DNA of 64,000 nucleotides from Polyangium jinanense (GTDB lineage: Bacteria; Myxococcota; Polyangia; Polyangiales; Polyangiaceae), in the NCBI RefSeq assembly GCF_028435365.1, contig NZ_JAGTJJ010000002.1, positions 62,001 through 126,000 on the forward strand, written 5' to 3'. A model generated the notes under the pieces. That model ran no database searches, was not told the origin of the DNA, and worked only from the letters and a program-made list of their open reading frames with translations. A program made the position numbers and the translations under genes. Below are positions 48,317 through 56,721 of this stretch, in pieces. Positions within the stretch are counted from its first letter, which is position 1, and each line of letters begins with the position of its first letter.

Positions 48317-50356
48317 ATGGCGAGCAACGTCAAAGCCAGTGACGAGCAGCGGGGCAAGCAGGTGCGACGGATCGCCATCGCGGCGCTTCTGACCGTGATC
48401 GGCGCGGCGGCGGGTTCGTCCTGCGCCGAGGGCGGGAGCGTCACGTCCACGGGTGGCAACAGCACCGGCTCGAGCTCTGGCGGCAGGGGCGGCGAAGGCG
48501 GCGAAGGTGGCGCGGGCGGCGGCACGGGCGGCACGGGCGGCGTTGGTGGCATCGGCGGCACGGGTGGTACCGGTGGCATGGGTGGAGCCGGCGGCGGGGG
48601 CGGCGCGGGTGGAGCCGGCGGCGCGGGTGGCGGCCAGATGTGCGTGCCGCAGACCGAGGTCTGCGACGGCGTCGACAACAACTGCGACAACGTGGTCGAC
48701 GAGGGCTGCGATTGCGTGACCGGCGTGAAGGAGGCCTGTTACACGGGCCCCGACGGCACGAAGGGCGTCGGCGCGTGCAAGGAAGGCGAGAGGACCTGCG
48801 ACGCGTCCGGGAAGTGGGGCCTGTGCGAAGGGGAGGTCGTCCCGGCTCCGGCCGAGGCTTGCAACGGCTTCGACGACGACTGCGACGGCGAGGTCGACGA
48901 AGGGTGTACGTGCATCACGGGCGAGACGAAGGGCTGCTACACGGGCCCGATGGGCTCGGAGAACGTCGGCCTCTGCAAGCCCGGCACGCAAGCCTGCGAC
49001 GCGAACGGCCAGTGGGGCCCGTGCCTGGGTGACACCACGCCGCAGCCCGAGCTGTGCAACGGCCTCGACGACAGTTGCGACGGCACGATCGACGAGGACA
49101 ACCCGGGCGGCGGCGGCGCGTGCGTCGCGCCGGGCCTCGGCGAGTGCAAGAAGGGCACGCTGAACTGCATCAACGGCGCGGTGAAGTGCTCGCCCGCGCC
49201 CGTGCAGCCCGAGGCTTGCGACGGCCTCGACAACAACTGCGACGGCAACACCGACGAGGGCAACCCCGGCGGCGGCATGCAGTGCACGACGGGCTTCATG
49301 GGCCTGTGCAGCACGGGTTTGACCAAGTGCGATGGCGCGAACGGCGTGAAGTGCATGCCGAACGTCGTCCCCGGCCAGCTCTCCGAGGCGTGCAACAACC
49401 TCGACGACGACTGCGACGGCATGGTCGACGACGCCATCCCGCAGGTCGGCATGGCGTGCACGAAGCCCGGTCAGCTCGGCGTCTGCCAGTTCGGCACCTT
49501 CGAGTGCCCCGCCGGCGCGCCGCAGCTCCTCTGCAACGCGCCTCTGCCCGGCACGGTCCAGGAGACGTGCAACGGCAAGGACGACGACTGCAACGGCACG
49601 ATCGACGATCCGGCTCTCGTGAACGGTTTGCCCTGCAGCACGGCGTTCCCCGGCGTGTGCGCGACGGGCACCACGGTCTGCGTGGGCGGAAGCTCCTCGT
49701 GCAACCCGCAGGTCTCGCCCGGATCGCAGACCGAGATCTGCGACAGCAAGGACAACAACTGCAACGGCACCGTCGACGAGATGCAGCCGAACCCGGCGTG
49801 CACCTCGCAAAACCCGAACGCGCAGTTCGTCTCGAGCTGGTCGTGCACCGGCGGCCAGTGCCAGATCGTGCAGTGCAACGTCGGCTACGCGAACATCGAC
49901 GGCGCGCCGGGCAACGGCTGCGAGTGCGCGACCGATCAGTACGCGAACCAGTGCGTCAGCTCGGGCGCGGTCAGCGTGCCGAAGGGCGGCACGGTGAACA
50001 TGATCGGCAAGGTCGAGACCTCGGTGGGCAGCGACTGGCTCACGTTCAACTTCGTCGCGCCCGCGGCGCTCGGCCAGCCGTACACGCCGAAGGTCCAGCT
50101 CGTGAACGACGCGGGTGGTCAGTACGGGATGGACGTGCTCCACGACTGCAACACCGTCGCGACCTGCAACGACGGCGGCACGGGAGCGGGGGCCACCGTT
50201 TGGGAGCTGAATTATCAGTACAACATGAACGGCAGTCCCACGGGCCCCTGGTCGGACAACAACCCGAAGGTCGTGTCTGTCAAGGTTCGCGTGTATCGCA
50301 AGAACGGTACGCCGCCGACGTGCGATCAGTATACCGTGACCGCCACGAACCCGTGA
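48317..50356 (+). CDS. MopE-like Cys/Asp-repeat lipoprotein
   Basis: 679 residues. A signal segment with a likely lipid-attached Cys36 (weak lipobox G-S-S-C) is followed by a Gly-rich linker of about 60 residues, rich in GGTGG and GGAGG. Seven repeats of the pattern C-D/N-G-x-D-N/D-x-C-D/N-G-x-x-D-E/D follow between about 110 and 500, as in CDGVDNNCDNVVDEGC. The Asp clusters resemble calcium-binding loops. A C-terminal beta-rich domain of about 150 residues ends the protein. This is the MopE-like family, named after the copper-binding outer-membrane protein of Methylococcus; metal binding here is inferred. GTG at 48311 is an alternative start. It sits inside the Hxs-like cluster. Confidence 0.85.
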   Translation: MASNVKASDEQRGKQVRRIAIAALLTVIGAAAGSSCAEGGSVTSTGGNSTGSSSGGRGGEGGEGGAGGGTGGTGGVGGIGGTGGTGGMGGAGGGGGAGGAGGAGGGQMCVPQTEVCDGVDNNCDNVVDEGCDCVTGVKEACYTGPDGTKGVGACKEGERTCDASGKWGLCEGEVVPAPAEACNGFDDDCDGEVDEGCTCITGETKGCYTGPMGSENVGLCKPGTQACDANGQWGPCLGDTTPQPELCNGLDDSCDGTIDEDNPGGGGACVAPGLGECKKGTLNCINGAVKCSPAPVQPEACDGLDNNCDGNTDEGNPGGGMQCTTGFMGLCSTGLTKCDGANGVKCMPNVVPGQLSEACNNLDDDCDGMVDDAIPQVGMACTKPGQLGVCQFGTFECPAGAPQLLCNAPLPGTVQETCNGKDDDCNGTIDDPALVNGLPCSTAFPGVCATGTTVCVGGSSSCNPQVSPGSQTEICDSKDNNCNGTVDEMQPNPACTSQNPNAQFVSSWSCTGGQCQIVQCNVGYANIDGAPGNGCECATDQYANQCVSSGAVSVPKGGTVNMIGKVETSVGSDWLTFNFVAPAALGQPYTPKVQLVNDAGGQYGMDVLHDCNTVATCNDGGTGAGATVWELNYQYNMNGSPTGPWSDNNPKVVSVKVRVYRKNGTPPTCDQYTVTATNP

Positions 50357-50404
50357 GGAGCGGCGGGACGCACCTTACGGTACGTCATCGGGAGCGAAGG
50401 GCGA

Positions 50405-50896
50405 ATGAGCGACATGTCGTTTCACTTGGGTGAGGGCTCGGTTCGGATCGAGTTCGACGAGGGCCTGTACCCCAAGGATGCGATCTACGGAGCGGCGTAC
50501 GTCTTCATCGATCGCTGCTGGGTGCACCTCGATCGTGCGGGAGATCGGCGCATCCAGGTGACGCTCAAGGCGAAGAAGCCGGGCGCTGACACGCAGACGT
50601 TCGCGGGTGAGTTCCAGAACGAGCTGCTCGGCCAGGCGTGGCGCCTCCGGATCGTCGAGGAGAACAAGAAGCTCGTCGAGTCGATCACGGCGCGCGCGTT
50701 CGGCGGCGCGGCGGGTCCGCCCGGGCTCGATGAGTTGCTCGCGATGGACATCGGCGAGGAGACGGCCTTCGAAGATCCGCTCGGCATCGCGATGAGCTGG
50801 GAGGAGAAGTACAAGAAGAAGGGCAAGGCCGAGGGCACGAAGGCCGAGGCCGAAGGCGCGGCCGAGAACGTGTCGGGGGGCGAGAAGGCGTCGTGA
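50405..50896 (+). CDS. hxsD: HxsD-type protein of a His-Xaa-Ser system
   Basis: 163 residues. The first 100 match the HxsD pattern: RIEFDEGLYPKDAIYGAAYVF, then EFQNELLGQAWRLRIVEENK, close to the family's EFLNELLDQxLR motif, and VESITARAF. A charged tail of about 60 residues follows and is unusual in length. HxsD proteins have no known enzyme motif and occur only with radical SAM proteins HxsB/HxsC, probably as a peptide-binding or assembly partner. The stop overlaps the GTG of the next, related gene (GTGA). ATG start with AGGGCG upstream. Confidence 0.85.
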   Translation: MSDMSFHLGEGSVRIEFDEGLYPKDAIYGAAYVFIDRCWVHLDRAGDRRIQVTLKAKKPGADTQTFAGEFQNELLGQAWRLRIVEENKKLVESITARAFGGAAGPPGLDELLAMDIGEETAFEDPLGIAMSWEEKYKKKGKAEGTKAEAEGAAENVSGGEKAS

Positions 50897-51135
50897 TCGA
50901 GCTCAGGTTTCACGAGGAGCTCTACGACGGCTTCGCGATCGACGAGGCCGTGAAGACGTACGCTCCGTACGCGACGGCCGAGCTCTCGCGCGATGGCGGC
51001 GCGTACGTCGTGAAGGTGACGGCGAAGCCCGAGGCCACGAGCGAAGGCATCGACGAGCGCGTGCTCTCCGCGGAGCTCGCGAACTACGCGCTCGGTTTGA
51101 CGATCGAGAAGGCGCGATCGGGAGGTGCGGCGTGA
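50893..51135 (+). CDS. Second HxsD-like protein, 80 aa
   Basis: A short relative of the previous gene: IELRFHEELYDGFAIDEAVKT parallels RIEFDEGLYPKDAIYGA, and SAELANYALGLTIE parallels the NELLxQxLR helix. The His/Cys content is low. It overlaps its neighbours by GTGA on both sides, so HxsD, this protein and HxsB are made from one coupled transcript. The presence of two HxsD-like proteins suggests a heteromeric partner for the maturase. Similarity judged by eye. Confidence 0.75.
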   Translation: MIELRFHEELYDGFAIDEAVKTYAPYATAELSRDGGAYVVKVTAKPEATSEGIDERVLSAELANYALGLTIEKARSGGAA

Positions 51136-52646
51136 CGAGCCTCTCGACGCTCTTCACCGAGCTCGGCCCCGCGGCGAAGTCTCCCTCGGGCCTCGTGCCG
51201 TTCCGGTTCCGCGAGGTGGGCGGAGATATTTTGCTCACCAACTTTCTCGGCGACTGGCTCTTCGTCACGAACGACGAGTTCCGCTCGCTCGCGCGCGGCG
51301 AGCTCGATCCCGCTTCGCCGCTCCACGACAAACTCGCGTCGAGAAACTTCCTTCGCGACGGCCTCGATCAGGCGAAGGCAGCCGAGCGCATCGCGTACAA
51401 GAAGCGGTTCCTCAACTGGGGGCCGAACCTGCACATCGCGGTCGTCACGCTCCGCTGCAACGAGACGTGCGTCTACTGCCACGCGAGCCGCGCGAACATG
51501 GACGCGGTCCATACCGACATGACGCCGGAGATCGGCGAGAAGGTCGTGGACCTGATGCTCCAGTCAACCTCGCCCTCGGTGACGCTGGAGTTCCAGGGCG
51601 GCGAGCCGCTCGCGAACTTCCCGGTGATGAAGCACGTCATCGAGTACGCCCTTGCGAGGAACCGCGCCTACGGCAAGGGGCTCGAGTTCACGATGGTCTC
51701 GAACCTGGCCATGATGGACGAGGAGAAGCTCGCCTTCCTCGTCGATCGCAAGGTTCAGATCTGCACGAGCATCGACGGCCCGGAGCACCTGCACACGAAG
51801 CAGCGCATCCTCGCCGGCGGCAACGCGCATCGCGAGGCCGTGAAGTGGATCGAGCGCATCAACAAGGCCTACATCGACATCGGCCTCGACCCGACGCTCT
51901 ACCACGTCGAAGCGCTGCTCACGACGACGCGCGAGGCGCTCAAGTACCCGAAGGAGATCGTCGACACGTACGTCGGCCTCGGGTGTCGCGCGATCTTCCT
52001 CCGCCCCGTCGATCCCTTCGGCTTCGCGGGCAAGACCGCGCAGATCGTCGAGTACGACCGCGCCGCGTACCACAACTTCTACCGCACCGCGGTCGAGCAC
52101 ATCCTCGACCTCAACCGGCGCGGCGAGCAGGTCCTCGAGCGGTACGGCTCGATCTTCCTCACGAAGATCCTCGGCGACGACGACCCGAACTTCCTCGACA
52201 TCCGCTCGCCGAGTGGCTCGGGGATCGGCGCCCTCGCCTACAACTACGACGGGAAGATCTTCTCGAGCGACGAAGGCCGGATGATGTACGAGACCGGCGA
52301 TCCCGCGTTCCAGATCGGCGACGTGTTCACCTCGACGTATCGCTCGCTCATGAAACACGAGACGGTGCGCGCGCTCGTGCTTGCGTCGATCCGCGAGGCG
52401 CAGCCCGACTGCGTGAACTGCACGTACACGCCGTACTGTGGGGTGCAGCCCGAGCACAGCTACCGGACGCAGGGCACGATCTTCGGTAGGATGCGTGAGA
52501 GCACCTTGTGCGCCGTCCACAAGGGCATCCAGGATTTTCTCTTCGACAAACTGCGCGAGAACGACCCAAAGACGGTCGAGATCCTCCGGCGCTGGACCAC
52601 GGTCCGGGCGCGAACGCACTTCATCCACGCGTCGTCGGCATCTTGA
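51132..52646 (+). CDS. hxsB: HxsB-type radical SAM maturase
   Basis: 504 residues. An N-terminal segment of about 95 residues ([20 protein letters not shown]) resembles the family's recognition domain. The radical SAM core begins with C109-x3-C113-x2-C116 ([13 protein letters not shown]) and has EFQGGEPL. The C-terminal part has [15 protein letters not shown] and a SPASM-like Cys set C427, C430, C436, C460 ([10 protein letters not shown]), able to hold further Fe-S clusters. This layout matches HxsB of His-Xaa-Ser systems throughout its length. Its expected substrate is the His-Xaa-Ser protein encoded 53 bases downstream. The chemical change it makes is unknown. Confidence 0.9.
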   Translation: MTSLSTLFTELGPAAKSPSGLVPFRFREVGGDILLTNFLGDWLFVTNDEFRSLARGELDPASPLHDKLASRNFLRDGLDQAKAAERIAYKKRFLNWGPNLHIAVVTLRCNETCVYCHASRANMDAVHTDMTPEIGEKVVDLMLQSTSPSVTLEFQGGEPLANFPVMKHVIEYALARNRAYGKGLEFTMVSNLAMMDEEKLAFLVDRKVQICTSIDGPEHLHTKQRILAGGNAHREAVKWIERINKAYIDIGLDPTLYHVEALLTTTREALKYPKEIVDTYVGLGCRAIFLRPVDPFGFAGKTAQIVEYDRAAYHNFYRTAVEHILDLNRRGEQVLERYGSIFLTKILGDDDPNFLDIRSPSGSGIGALAYNYDGKIFSSDEGRMMYETGDPAFQIGDVFTSTYRSLMKHETVRALVLASIREAQPDCVNCTYTPYCGVQPEHSYRTQGTIFGRMRESTLCAVHKGIQDFLFDKLRENDPKTVEILRRWTTVRARTHFIHASSAS

Positions 52647-52699
52647 GGGCAAACGAATCGACGCGGGGCGCAACGGGACTTGGGATCAGGGAGGCCACG

Positions 52700-52996
52700 A
52701 TGGCGAACAACGGAACAGGTGGGCTGCCGAGCTTCTCCCGCAAGCCGGGTGGCATGCTTTCCAAGACGGAGAGCGAGGTCGGCGCGAAGGCGAGCGAAGA
52801 GGCGGATCGCGCCGGCGTGATCGGCGACGACGCGGGTGGCGTGATCCCGGCGCAGCATTGCTCGCACGGGTCGCACGGCTCGCACGGCTCGCATGGCTCG
52901 CACGGCAGCCACGGGTCGCACGGCTCGCACGGCTCGCACGGCAGCCACGGGTCGCACGGCTCGCACGGCTCGCACGGCTCGCACGGCAGCTGGTAG
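52700..52996 (+). CDS. hxsA: HxsA-type precursor with C-terminal His-Xaa-Ser repeats
   Basis: 98 residues. A leader-like part (1-52) is charged, with no signal peptide, and contains [10 protein letters not shown] before the repeats. From His53 onward the sequence is 15 tandem His-Xaa-Ser triplets: one His-Cys-Ser (Cys54), then 14 His-Gly-Ser, then a final Trp98. The ATG has CAGGGAGG upstream; the frame is open further upstream only as overlap with hxsB. Repeat codons are nearly uniform (tcg cac ggc, with agc cac ggg at intervals), so the array has expanded recently. Product of the cluster, presumably modified by HxsB. Confidence 0.88.
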   Translation: MANNGTGGLPSFSRKPGGMLSKTESEVGAKASEEADRAGVIGDDAGGVIPAQHCSHGSHGSHGSHGSHGSHGSHGSHGSHGSHGSHGSHGSHGSHGSW

Positions 52997-53254
52997 ACCG
53001 TCCCCCGGCGCGCCCACAGTCTCGGATACCTCTCGCCTGGCGGGCGAAACGGCCCCGTTCGTCCGCCTTGATCCCCTGTCCGCCCCTGTTTCCAGCCTGC
53101 CCGGACCGACCTCTTGCGGAGGCTCTGGATCCAAAGGGACGGAGGCGCATTTGATCAGCTTGCGGAACGGACGCGCGTCCGTATACTTCCGCTCCCTTGT
53201 TTCCCGGCGGAGTGCGTCGGTGAAGCAACTGTCGTAGGGCTCGAGGGCACGAAC

Positions 53255-53563
53255 ATGTACGCGGTCATCAAGACGGGCGGCAAGCAGTACAGGGTCAGCG
53301 AAGGCCAGGTGCTGCGCGTCGAGAAGCTGAGCGGCAACGCCGGCGACACGGTTACGTTCAACGAAGTCCTGCTCGTCGGCGGCGAGGCCACCAAGATCGG
53401 CCAGCCGCTCGTTGCGGGTGCAAAGGTCGAGGCGCAGATCAAGGCGCAGGATCGCGGCAAGAAGGTCGTGATCTTCAAGTTCCGGCGTCGGAAGAACTAC
53501 CGCCGCAAGACCGGGCACCGGCAGCCGTACACCGAGCTCAAGATCACCGGCATCAGCGCCTAG
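53255..53563 (+). CDS. rplU: Large ribosomal subunit protein L21 (bL21)
   Basis: 102 residues of typical length. Conserved features include [14 protein letters not shown] at the start, the [19 protein letters not shown] basic loop that contacts 23S rRNA, and TELKITGI at the end. It is followed after 11 bases by L27, the universal rplU-rpmA order. The 258 bases between hxsA and this gene hold no ORF I support and probably carry the ribosomal operon promoter. Confidence 0.98.
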   Translation: MYAVIKTGGKQYRVSEGQVLRVEKLSGNAGDTVTFNEVLLVGGEATKIGQPLVAGAKVEAQIKAQDRGKKVVIFKFRRRKNYRRKTGHRQPYTELKITGISA

Positions 53564-53574
53564 GAGAAACCGGC

Positions 53575-53829
53575 ATGGCTCATAAAAAAGGCGGCGGCTC
53601 GTCTCGGAACGGTCGCGATTCGAGCGCGCAAAAGCGCGGCGTGAAGGTGTACGCGGGGACCGCGGTCCCGGCGGGCAGCATCCTCGTGCGGCAGGTGGGT
53701 TCGTCGATCCACGCCGGCAAGAACGTCGGCACGGGCAAGGACTTCACGCTCTTCGCCCTCGTGGAGGGCGTCGTGAAGTACGAGTGGAAGTCGAACACGA
53801 AGAAGCAGGTCTCGGTCTATCCGGCCTGA
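53575..53829 (+). CDS. rpmA: Large ribosomal subunit protein L27 (bL27)
   Basis: 84 residues: [20 protein letters not shown], the flexible N-terminus reaching the peptidyl-transferase centre, then the beta-barrel with [14 protein letters not shown]. Immediately downstream of rplU. In many bacteria obg follows; here a HAD phosphatase gene comes next after a hairpin. Confidence 0.98.
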   Translation: MAHKKGGGSSRNGRDSSAQKRGVKVYAGTAVPAGSILVRQVGSSIHAGKNVGTGKDFTLFALVEGVVKYEWKSNTKKQVSVYPA

Positions 53830-53860
53830 ATCTGCGTCGTTCGTGATCGAGACGAGCCGG

Positions 53861-53891
53861 GCGATACGACGGGAAAAACCCCGTCGATCGC
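53861..53891 (+). terminator. Hairpin after rpmA
   Basis: GCGAT and CGACGGG (53861-53873, one bulged A) pair with CCCGTCG and ATCGC (53880-53891) around an AAAAAC loop, 12 base pairs in total. No T-run follows. Its position 31 bases after the L27 stop suggests it ends the rplU-rpmA transcript. Confidence 0.6.
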
Positions 53892-53951
53892 CCGTCGTCC
53901 ATTTGGGATCCAACGATCACGCGTGCTGAGCGGCGAGGACAAACCGCGGCG

Positions 53952-54788
53952 ATGACGTACAAGCTCCTGGCCCTCGACCTCGACGGCACCCTGCTCCGTC
54001 ACGACGGCTCCTTGAACGAGCGCGATCGCTGGGCGATCGAGCGCTTGCAGAGCGGCGGCGTGGCCGTGACGATCTGCACGGGCCGGCTCTACTCGGGCTC
54101 GCGCGAGGCCGCCGTGGCGGCGCGCATCCAGGGGCCGATCGCCTGCGTCGACGGGAGCCACATCGTCGACGCGCGTGACGATCGCGAGCACTACCACGCC
54201 TCGCTCGCAGGCAATCACGCCGTGCAGCTCCGGCGCGTGCTCGAGCGGCATGGCACGGCGAGCTTCGTGTTCGCGCACGACAGCATCGTGCACGACGCGG
54301 CGGGCGCGCCGTGGAGCAGCTACGTGCGCACGTGGTCGCCGCGGGTGACGGTCGTCGAGCGCGTCACGTCGCATCCGTACTGGGAGCATGAGCGAGGGCT
54401 GCTCGCGGTGGTGGCGATCGGCTCGAAGGAGAGCGTGCACGCGGCCGCGGAGGAGCTCGAAGGCGAGCTCGGAGGCGCGGCGTTCGTCATTCGGTTCGCG
54501 GTGACGCGCGGGGCCGACACACACGCGATGGTGGTGCGCGCGGCCGGGCCCACGAAGGGCACGGCGATCGCGTGGCTCGCGGACTATCACGGCTGCACGG
54601 TGGACGAGGTCGTCGCGGTGGGCGACTGGCTCAACGATGTGCCGATGTTCGAGGTCGCGGGGCGATCGTTCGCGATGGGCAGCGCGCCGCAGCTCGTCAA
54701 GGAGAGCGCGACCGAAGAGCTCTCCGCGTGGAGCGCGGAAGAGGCGGGCGTCGCCGAGGCGATCGAGCGGGCCTGGGGGACGTTATGA
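53952..54788 (+). CDS. Cof-type HAD-superfamily phosphatase
   Basis: 278 residues. Motif I is ALDLDGTLL with the nucleophile Asp, motif II the Thr in CTGR, motif III Lys in the GPTKGTAIAWL region and motif IV GDWLNDVPMF. The mid-domain cap is the C2B type of Cof/YbiV-like phosphatases that act on sugar phosphates and similar small molecules. It has the typical length. Its 3' end overlaps the response-regulator gene on the other strand by 6 bases. Confidence 0.92.
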   Translation: MTYKLLALDLDGTLLRHDGSLNERDRWAIERLQSGGVAVTICTGRLYSGSREAAVAARIQGPIACVDGSHIVDARDDREHYHASLAGNHAVQLRRVLERHGTASFVFAHDSIVHDAAGAPWSSYVRTWSPRVTVVERVTSHPYWEHERGLLAVVAIGSKESVHAAAEELEGELGGAAFVIRFAVTRGADTHAMVVRAAGPTKGTAIAWLADYHGCTVDEVVAVGDWLNDVPMFEVAGRSFAMGSAPQLVKESATEELSAWSAEEAGVAEAIERAWGTL

Positions 54789-55226
54789 CGAGCTCTTCGA
54801 CGAGGGCACGCCGGAGATAGGCGCGCTCGGCACGCCCCTGTGCGAGGGGGGCGCGAAGCCGCGGTAGAAGAGCCGTTCGACCTCGCCGATGAGGTCGCGC
54901 ATGCCGATGGGCTTGGCGAGAAACCCTTCGGCGCCGGCCTGCGCGGCCTCGGCGCGCGCGCCGCGTTTGCCCGAGATCACGAGGAAGCGACAGTCGTAGC
55001 CGCGTGCGCGCGCGGCCTCGATGAAGTCCGTGCCGCTCATCTCGGGCATGCGCTGGTCGACGACGACGACGTCGACGCGGTCGAGCCGCTCGAGGGCCGC
55101 CGCCGGGGACATCGTCTCGCGCACCTCACACCCCTCGGCTTCCAGGCACATCCCCAGGAGCCTCAAGATGTCGGGGTCGTCATCGACCACGAGCACGACG
55201 GGGGGACGCGGTCGCCACGTGCGCAC
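54783..55226 (-). CDS. Single-domain response regulator
   Basis: A stand-alone receiver domain: acidic pair in VLVVDDDPDILR, phospho-acceptor Asp in VVVVDQRMPEMSG, Thr/Ser position in FLVISGKRG and the Lys in FLAKPIG. A short Ser/Pro tail follows. No output domain, so it is probably a phosphorelay shuttle. The GTG at 55226 is preferred; the frame remains open to a TTG at 55262. Convergent with the HAD phosphatase gene, with a 6-base overlap. Confidence 0.88.
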   Translation of the reverse strand: MRTWRPRPPVVLVVDDDPDILRLLGMCLEAEGCEVRETMSPAAALERLDRVDVVVVDQRMPEMSGTDFIEAARARGYDCRFLVISGKRGARAEAAQAGAEGFLAKPIGMRDLIGEVERLFYRGFAPPSHRGVPSAPISGVPSSKSSS

Positions 55227-55402
55227 GATCCGGAGATTACCCGGGTTTCTGCCTGCTTCCAAATGTGAAAGACGTGCGGCACGAAAATGCCGAGCGGACG
55301 GATCGTGCTCCGTTCGCGGCTGTGGATGCGAGATGTTCGGGGGGTTTGTCCGGGGGCTCGACGCGTGTTGCGGAGCCCCCGAACGCGGGGAGCGCGACGC
55401 TG

Positions 55403-56533
55403 TTACTTGCGCGGCTGGGAGGCGGCGGCGAGCTGCTGCTGCTGCTGCTGCAGGAACTGCGCGACGAGGCGCGAGCGCTCGATGGCGAACTGCTTGACTT
55501 CCTTGTTGGGCGAACCCGCGAGGGCGTTGAGCAGCTTCGTGACCTTCTCGATCTGGCGCGACTGGAAGAGGGCCTCGAAGTAGTTGTTCGCGATGCGCAC
55601 GTCGCGGCTCATCTTCGCCTCGTGCGGCTGGAGGAGCCGGATGACGGCCTCGAGGTCGCCCTTCTGGCCGTAGAGCGCCGAGAGACAGAGGAGCGCGAGC
55701 GGATCGTCGGGCGCGATCTCGACGCCCTTCTTGGCGTAGGTGACGGCGCGATCACGCGTCGCATCGTCGTTCGCGAAGAAGCCCTGGAGCGCGATGTACG
55801 GCGCGGCGCTCTTCTTGTCGGCGGCCATCTTCTCGATCTCGGCGATCGCCTTGTCCTCGCCCTCGTGCTGCTTGAGGAACTGGTAGAGGTAGGCCCACGC
55901 GTCGATGCAGCCGATGCTGATGCCGATCGCCTTGTCGACGAACTCGCGCTCCTTCTCGACTTCCTTCTTCTGCTGGTAGACCTTCGCGAGGTGCAGCGAG
56001 GGGTAGGGGTTGTCCTTGAGGAGGTTCTGGGCGCCCTTCAGCGTGCCCTCGGCCTTGTCGAACTTCTCCTGCTGGAGCTGCGCGATGCCGAGCGCGAGCC
56101 AGTCGTCGCCCGTGCCGCCCTTCGCCACGACCTTCGAGAGCACCTGCTCGGCGCGCTGCAGGCGGTTGTACTTGAGGAGCTCCTGCGCGTAGATGCGCGC
56201 GCGGTTGAGGTCGTCGGGCTGCTCCTGCCAGTGCTTCTCCAGGCCGGAGAGCAGGTCTTCGAGGCCGATCGCGATCGGGCGACCCTGGTCGTCCTGCACC
56301 TGCACCGCGGGGCCGTTGAAGCCGAGCAGCTTCCACATCTGGTCGGGCGTCACGAGCGACGGGCCCTTGTCGAGCATGGCCTTGGTCTCGTCGTCGACCT
56401 TCGACAGGGGAATCACGATGAGAGCGTTGCCAGGCACTCCGTTGGGGAATGCGCTGACGGGCGCCATGATGGCCGCGCCGCCCGTGATCTGAAGTCCCGC
56501 CGCCACTCCACCCTGCTGTCCGTTCTGCGCCAT
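55403..56533 (-). CDS. TPR-repeat protein, 376 aa
   Basis: A soluble helical repeat protein without signal peptide. From about residue 105 it shows TPR units such as ARIYAQELLKYNRLQRAEQV, DDWLALGIAQLQQEKFDKAE and YPSLHLAKVYQQKKEVEKER; the N-terminal 95 residues are less regular (ALIVIPLSKVDDETKAMLD). The C-terminus carries a poly-Gln tract (seven Gln). It is a likely interaction scaffold; partner unknown. ATG start at 56533. No operon neighbour is close. Confidence 0.85.
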   Translation of the reverse strand: MAQNGQQGGVAAGLQITGGAAIMAPVSAFPNGVPGNALIVIPLSKVDDETKAMLDKGPSLVTPDQMWKLLGFNGPAVQVQDDQGRPIAIGLEDLLSGLEKHWQEQPDDLNRARIYAQELLKYNRLQRAEQVLSKVVAKGGTGDDWLALGIAQLQQEKFDKAEGTLKGAQNLLKDNPYPSLHLAKVYQQKKEVEKEREFVDKAIGISIGCIDAWAYLYQFLKQHEGEDKAIAEIEKMAADKKSAAPYIALQGFFANDDATRDRAVTYAKKGVEIAPDDPLALLCLSALYGQKGDLEAVIRLLQPHEAKMSRDVRIANNYFEALFQSRQIEKVTKLLNALAGSPNKEVKQFAIERSRLVAQFLQQQQQQLAAASQPRK

Positions 56534-56721
56534 GGTCGCTCCACCCGGGAAACGCGGAGCGCGCCTTGCGCCCGCGGTCGCCGCTCGACGGCGCTGTGGC
56601 GCGCATCGAACGGGAAGGAAAATGCCGTTGTTACGAGGGGCGGGCAGGCTAGCAGGATGCCCCCATCAGAGCAACGGCCGCCAAGGATCCGAGGCGTTTC
56701 GCTCACCTCGATACCGACAAG

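Noticed and set aside
52508..52699. Longer start for the HxsA-type protein
   Set aside because: The extension is Arg/Pro-rich, overlaps hxsB out of frame, and the ATG at 52700 has a good ribosome-binding site.
52686..53228. Minus-strand frame with Ala-Ser-Arg repeats opposite the His-Gly-Ser array
   Set aside because: Mirror of the codon-level repeat; no start signal or family.
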